DNA of 64,000 nucleotides from positions 434,001 through 498,000 of the forward strand of contig NZ_JAHFZZ010000002.1 of assembly GCF_018603905.1 (NCBI RefSeq), written 5' to 3'. This document shows, piece by piece, positions 60,646 to 64,000 of this stretch (position 1 is its first letter; each line of letters begins with the position of its first letter). The notes beneath the pieces are model-generated. The model ran no database searches and had not been told where the DNA came from. It worked only from the letters and a program-made list of their open reading frames with translations. This DNA comes from Nonomuraea sp. NEAU-A123 (lineage in GTDB: Bacteria; Actinomycetota; Actinomycetes; Streptosporangiales; Streptosporangiaceae). The position numbers were made by a program, and so were the translations under genes.

Positions 60646-61332
60646 CTAGCGGGCCGCCTCCACGAGCGCATCGAAGATCCGCTCGTCCTCGCTCCGCTCG
60701 GGGTGCCACTGCACGCCGACCCCGAACCGGTGGCCCTGCAGCTCGATGCCCTCGACGATCTGGTCCTCGGCCCAGGCCACCGCCAGCAGCCCGGTGCCCA
60801 GCCTGCGTACCGACTGGGTGTGCGGCGCGACCACCTCGACCTTGTCGCCCACCGCCTTGCCGAGCTTGCTCGACACGCTCACCTGGATGACGTGCGGCAC
60901 GCCCGGCTCGGCGTGGCGCTCGTTGTCGAGCACCTCGGGCAGCCACGGGATCAGCGTGCCGCCCTGGGCGACGTTCAGCACGTGCATGCCGCGGGCGATG
61001 GCCAGGATCGGCACGTCGGCCTGTACGGCGGCGCGGGCCAGGGCCAGCTCGAACCTGTCGCGGTGCCCCTGCGCCTCGGGCACCCGCTCGTCCTGCTCCT
61101 CGCCGTAGGCGCCGCCGCCCACTTCGATCCCGCCGGCCAGCACCACGCCCTGCAGCCCGCGTACGTAGGCGTCGATCGCGTGCAGGTTCAGCGGCGGCAG
61201 CACCACGGGGGCGCCCCCGGCGCGCTCGACGGCCTTGGCGTAGGACGGAGGCGACAGCACCGCCTCCCGCACCCAGTCGCCCCAGCGGGCGGCTTCGAAG
61301 TAGGCGGTGATGCCGATCAGCGGTCGGGACAT
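60646..61332 (-). CDS. PuuD-like class I glutamine amidotransferase fold, catalytic Cys missing
   Basis: The 228-residue protein fits the gamma-glutamyl-gamma-aminobutyrate hydrolase family: [13 protein letters not shown] at the start, [17 protein letters not shown] near 67 and a QWHPE motif near 203. The nucleophile loop, normally ICRGM, reads [12 protein letters not shown] near 112: cysteine is replaced by alanine (GCC). Without it, glutaminase-type hydrolysis is not expected. It may be a binding or regulatory protein, or use another mechanism. It heads the operon with the esterase and enoyl-CoA hydratase genes. The ATG at 61332 is supported by the family N-terminus. Confidence 0.86.
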   Translation of the reverse strand: MSRPLIGITAYFEAARWGDWVREAVLSPPSYAKAVERAGGAPVVLPPLNLHAIDAYVRGLQGVVLAGGIEVGGGAYGEEQDERVPEAQGHRDRFELALARAAVQADVPILAIARGMHVLNVAQGGTLIPWLPEVLDNERHAEPGVPHVIQVSVSSKLGKAVGDKVEVVAPHTQSVRRLGTGLLAVAWAEDQIVEGIELQGHRFGVGVQWHPERSEDERIFDALVEAAR

Positions 61333-61460
61333 GCGATCTCCAGAGTGCCTGGTGGAGTCCGTGCCGCCGCCGGTCGTGACGACGGCCGCACGCCCATCAT
61401 GGCGCACACCATTTCGGTTATGTCACCTCTCCGGAAGATCCTGTGCCGTATCGCACGAAG

Positions 61461-62684
61461 TCAAGGCACGGTCAGGATGACCGGCAGCTCCGCCGCGGAG
61501 TTGGAGAACAGGGACGGCACGGGGACGAGCGCCCCGGGCGGGACGGCGAGCGACAGGCCGGGGTAGCGGCGGAAGAGGGCGGGCAGCGCCTCGGTGGCCT
61601 CCAGGCGGGCCAGCGGGGCGCCCAGGCACAGGTGGGGGCCGCCGCCGAAGGCCAGGTGCCGGCGCTGCTCGCGGGTGATGTCGAACCGGGCGGCGTCGGA
61701 GCCGTGCTGCGCCTCGTCGCGTCCCACCGCGCTGTACGGGGCCAGGATGGCGTCTCCGGCGGGAATGGTGACGCCGGCGATCTCGATGTCCTCCAGCGGG
61801 TAGCGGGCCAGGAAGTTGCCGATGGGCGCGTCCCAGCGCAGCGTCTCCTCCACGACGGCCGACCAGGTGTCCTCGCCGCCGGCCACCGCCAGCGCGCGCT
61901 GGTCCGGGTGGGTGAGCAGCGCGCGGGCGCCGTTGACGATCAGGCTGAGCGTGGTCTCGTGCCCGGCGGCGAGCATCAGCCAGAGGGTGCCGACCAGCTC
62001 CTCGTCGGTGAGCCGCTCCGGGTCGTCGCGCTGGGCGGCGATCAGCGCGCTGATCAGGTCGTCGCCGGGCTCGGCGTGGCGCGCGGCGACGAGCCGGTCC
62101 AGCAGCAGGTAGATGTCGCGCTGGGTCTTGAGCACCTCCTCCGGGGCGGTGGTGGAGCGGAAGATGCTGTCCACCAGCTCCCGCAGCTCGGGGCGGTCCT
62201 CCTCCGGCACTCCGACGAGCTCGCAGATCACCTGCATGGGCACCGGGTAGGCGAAGTGTTCGCGCAGGTCGACGGTCCCGTCGGGCCGCACGTGCGACGG
62301 GAGGTCGTCCAGCAGCATGCCGACGATCCCGGCGATGCGCGGCCGCAGGCTCTGGACGTGGCGCGGCGTGAGCGTCCGGGTGACGAACTTACGCAGCCGA
62401 TGATGCTCGGGCCCGTCGGCGGTGACCATGTTGGTGACCTTGACCATGCCGATCAGCGGCCAGTCGTCGGTGATGTCGCCGTCACGGACGGCCGTCCAGT
62501 TGTGCCAGTCCTTGCTGACCCTGCGGTCGGTCAGCAGGTCGGCCAGCAGCGCGTGATGGGTGACCGACCACGCCTCGACGCCGCCCGGCAGGACGACGCG
62601 GACGACGGGACCCAGTTCCCGCAGCCGGGCGGCCTCGCCGTGGTGGTCGGTCCCGGCGGGGTCGAGGGTGACTACAGGGATCAT
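61461..62684 (-). CDS. Cytochrome P450, CYP154-like (conservon)
   Basis: The 407-residue protein has the oxygen-activation helix MLAAGHETT near residue 240, the K-helix ExxR in VVEETLRWDAPIG near 278 and the heme-binding FGGGPHLCLGAPLARLE near 345. It is an intact P450, most like the CYP154 type that follows CYP157 in conservon operons. The ATG overlaps the stop of the upstream P450 gene (ATGA). Substrate unknown; an electron donor is not encoded here. Confidence 0.9.
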   Translation of the reverse strand: MIPVVTLDPAGTDHHGEAARLRELGPVVRVVLPGGVEAWSVTHHALLADLLTDRRVSKDWHNWTAVRDGDITDDWPLIGMVKVTNMVTADGPEHHRLRKFVTRTLTPRHVQSLRPRIAGIVGMLLDDLPSHVRPDGTVDLREHFAYPVPMQVICELVGVPEEDRPELRELVDSIFRSTTAPEEVLKTQRDIYLLLDRLVAARHAEPGDDLISALIAAQRDDPERLTDEELVGTLWLMLAAGHETTLSLIVNGARALLTHPDQRALAVAGGEDTWSAVVEETLRWDAPIGNFLARYPLEDIEIAGVTIPAGDAILAPYSAVGRDEAQHGSDAARFDITREQRRHLAFGGGPHLCLGAPLARLEATEALPALFRRYPGLSLAVPPGALVPVPSLFSNSAAELPVILTVP

Positions 62685-63877
62685 GAACGGTCTCCAAGCG
62701 CGCTGAAGTGGACGGGCAGCGAGGCGGGGCAGCGGGTCCACGGTGACGGGTGCGGAGTCAGGTCCGCGGCGTCCACCGAGAGGCGTACGTCGGGCAGCAG
62801 GTGCAGGGCCGTCTCGACCGCGGTGCGGGTGATGAGCCGGGCGGGGACGGGGGCCGGGCAGACGTGCGGGCCCGCGCTCCAGGCCAGGTGGGCGCGGTTG
62901 CCGAGCTCGATCTCCGTCGCGCCGCCGTGGACGCGCGGGTCGTCGTTGGCCGCCGACAGGCCCAGGACGAGCGCGTCGCCGCGGGCGATGCGCCGGCCGC
63001 CGAGCTCGGTGTCGCGCAGGGCGTACCGGGCGGGCATGTTCGTCATGGGCGGGTCGCGCCAGAGAACCTCGTCCAGCGCGTCGTCGACGCCCAGGCGCCC
63101 CCCGCGCACCCGGCCCGCGAAACGGGGGTCGGTCAGCATGAGCCGGAACGTCTGCGCGATCCACGTGGTCGTCGTCTCCTGCGCGGCGGAGATCATCACC
63201 ACCATCGACTGCAGCACCTCGGCCTCGTCGCGCAGGTCGGCGTGGGCCAGGAAATGGCTGGTCAGGTCGTCGGCCGGGGCCTCCTTCCTGGCCCGCATGA
63301 GGCCGCCGAGCATCTCCTCGAACCTCCTGTTGCCCGCCTGGGAGTCCCCGGCGCTGCCGAACAGGGCGCGCAGCGCGGCCAGCAGCTCGTGGCCCTGGCC
63401 GGTGTCGAGGCCGAACAGCTCGGCGATGGCCAGCATCGGGACGACGGCCGCGTACTCGCCGACCAGGTCGGCGCTGCCGCGTTCGGCGAAGTCCTCGATG
63501 AGCTGCCGGCACATGGCCTCGACGGAGCGGCGCATGCGGCGCTGGTCGATCGCGGCGACCCCGTCGTCGATCGGGCGGCGCAGGCGGCGGTGCTCAGCCC
63601 CGTCGGCGCCGACCACGTTGGGCCGCCAGAACATCATCGGCCCCAGCCCCGAGTCGGGCGGCACGACGCCTTCCTGGAACAGCCGCCAGTTGCGGGCGTC
63701 GCGCGAGTACAGCTTCTCCTGCCGGGTGATGGTCAGCAGCTCCTGGTAGCCCATGACGAGCCAGGCGCCGACGCCCGGTTCGAGCTCCACCCAGGCGACG
63801 TCGCCCCATTCGCGGCGCAGCCTGCGGAAGACGCCGTGCGGGTCGGGGCAGGTCGTGGTGGCGGACAGGGGGATCAT
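62681..63877 (-). CDS. Cytochrome P450, CYP157-like, without ExxR
   Basis: The 398-residue protein has P450 features, including the I-helix segment MISAAQETTTTWI near residue 228, but the K-helix reads LDEVLWRDPPM near 270: the ExxR arginine is tryptophan (E-V-L-W). The heme loop is WSAGPHVCPAPVPARL with the Cys kept but Phe changed to Trp and the last Gly to Ala. This is the known CYP157 pattern, a P450 family described as lacking ExxR. Its ATG overlaps the end of the CvnD-like gene and its stop overlaps the next P450 start. Confidence 0.88.
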   Translation of the reverse strand: MIPLSATTTCPDPHGVFRRLRREWGDVAWVELEPGVGAWLVMGYQELLTITRQEKLYSRDARNWRLFQEGVVPPDSGLGPMMFWRPNVVGADGAEHRRLRRPIDDGVAAIDQRRMRRSVEAMCRQLIEDFAERGSADLVGEYAAVVPMLAIAELFGLDTGQGHELLAALRALFGSAGDSQAGNRRFEEMLGGLMRARKEAPADDLTSHFLAHADLRDEAEVLQSMVVMISAAQETTTTWIAQTFRLMLTDPRFAGRVRGGRLGVDDALDEVLWRDPPMTNMPARYALRDTELGGRRIARGDALVLGLSAANDDPRVHGGATEIELGNRAHLAWSAGPHVCPAPVPARLITRTAVETALHLLPDVRLSVDAADLTPHPSPWTRCPASLPVHFSALGDRS

Positions 63878-64000
63878 GAGGGGCCCTTCTGCGTGGCCAG
63901 CGCGTGCTTGACGAGGGCGATCAGAGCGTCCACCGACGAGGACCGGCTCCTGGCGTCGCAGTTCACGATGGGGGTGCCGGGCTCCAGGTCCAGCGCCTCG
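63874..64000 (-). CDS. CvnD-like small GTPase of a conservon, C-terminal end
   Basis: The visible 41 codons at the window edge read EALDLEPGTPIVNCDARSRS and then SSVDALIALVKHALATQ, the typical end of the ATP/GTP-binding CvnD (RarD) protein of conservons, including the guanine-specificity region CDAR. It is cut by the window end. Its stop codon overlaps the start of the CYP157-like gene (ATGA). The rest of the conservon (CvnA-C) should lie beyond 64000. Confidence 0.8.
   Translation of the reverse strand, partial: EALDLEPGTPIVNCDARSRSSSVDALIALVKHALATQKGPS

Overview
The window is high-GC DNA with strongly G/C-biased third codon positions and dense, often overlapping genes. Frequent GTG starts, ATGA/GTGA/TTGA stop-start overlaps and several apparently leaderless genes add to the picture. 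Together with a GarA/FtsR/DUF151/GcvP neighbourhood, an AfsR-type regulator, DUF574 and DUF5753 proteins, ANTAR regulators, classical menaquinone genes and the end of a conservon, this points to a filamentous actinomycete. The order Streptosporangiales (for example Nonomuraea-like) is my best inference, not a demonstrated identity. I see no tRNA, rRNA, CRISPR array or intact mobile element.

Region by region. 1-6.1 kb: a HicB-like ribbon-helix-helix gene with an unrecognised overlapping partner, then an Lrp-type regulator, a flavin monooxygenase, an alpha/beta hydrolase, a maleylpyruvate-isomerase-like protein and a short-chain dehydrogenase. 6.1-11 kb: a secreted M23 peptidase divergent from an AfsR-like regulator, then a Tat-type epoxide-hydrolase-like protein. 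11-14.8 kb: a three-gene sugar ABC importer divergent from a TetR regulator. 14.8-19.2 kb: a probable organic-acid uptake and CoA-dependent degradation operon (small membrane protein, DctM-like permease, CitE-like lyase, CaiB-like CoA-transferase) divergent from a GntR/FCD regulator. 19.2-27.8 kb: a DUF574 methyltransferase, an XRE regulator, an orphan gene, an inositol-phosphatase/HAD pair divergent from a GntR/UTRA regulator with matching operators, DedA, a small secreted protein, an aldo/keto reductase-TetR operon behind a 34-bp palindrome, and a STAS protein. 27.8-32.3 kb: a serine-recombinase relic, an Lrp regulator divergent from an amidohydrolase, and two coupled GAF-ANTAR regulators. 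32.3-41.6 kb: menD-menC divergent from menE, a primary-like sigma factor with terminators on both sides, and several small genes.

41.7-51 kb is a conserved actinobacterial core block: gcvP with a tandem glycine riboswitch, two MerR regulators (one FtsR-like), a DUF151 nuclease, a GarA-like FHA protein, a ManC-type nucleotidyltransferase fused to a degenerate phosphomannomutase domain, and a CDP-alcohol phosphatidyltransferase. 51-57 kb holds an MFS pseudogene, repeat-filled intergenic DNA, a GNAT-trpF pair and a two-component system. 57-61.3 kb holds a methyltransferase, acyl-CoA dehydrogenase, enoyl-CoA hydratase, esterase and a class I amidotransferase-like protein that lacks its catalytic cysteine. 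The window ends inside a conservon: a CvnD-like GTPase tail coupled to a CYP157-type P450 without ExxR and a CYP154-type P450.

The strongest leads for new biology are the organic-acid operon with its unusual small membrane partner, the Cys-less amidotransferase beside the conservon P450 pair, and the unrelated G/C-rich tandem repeats that fill at least four intergenic gaps.
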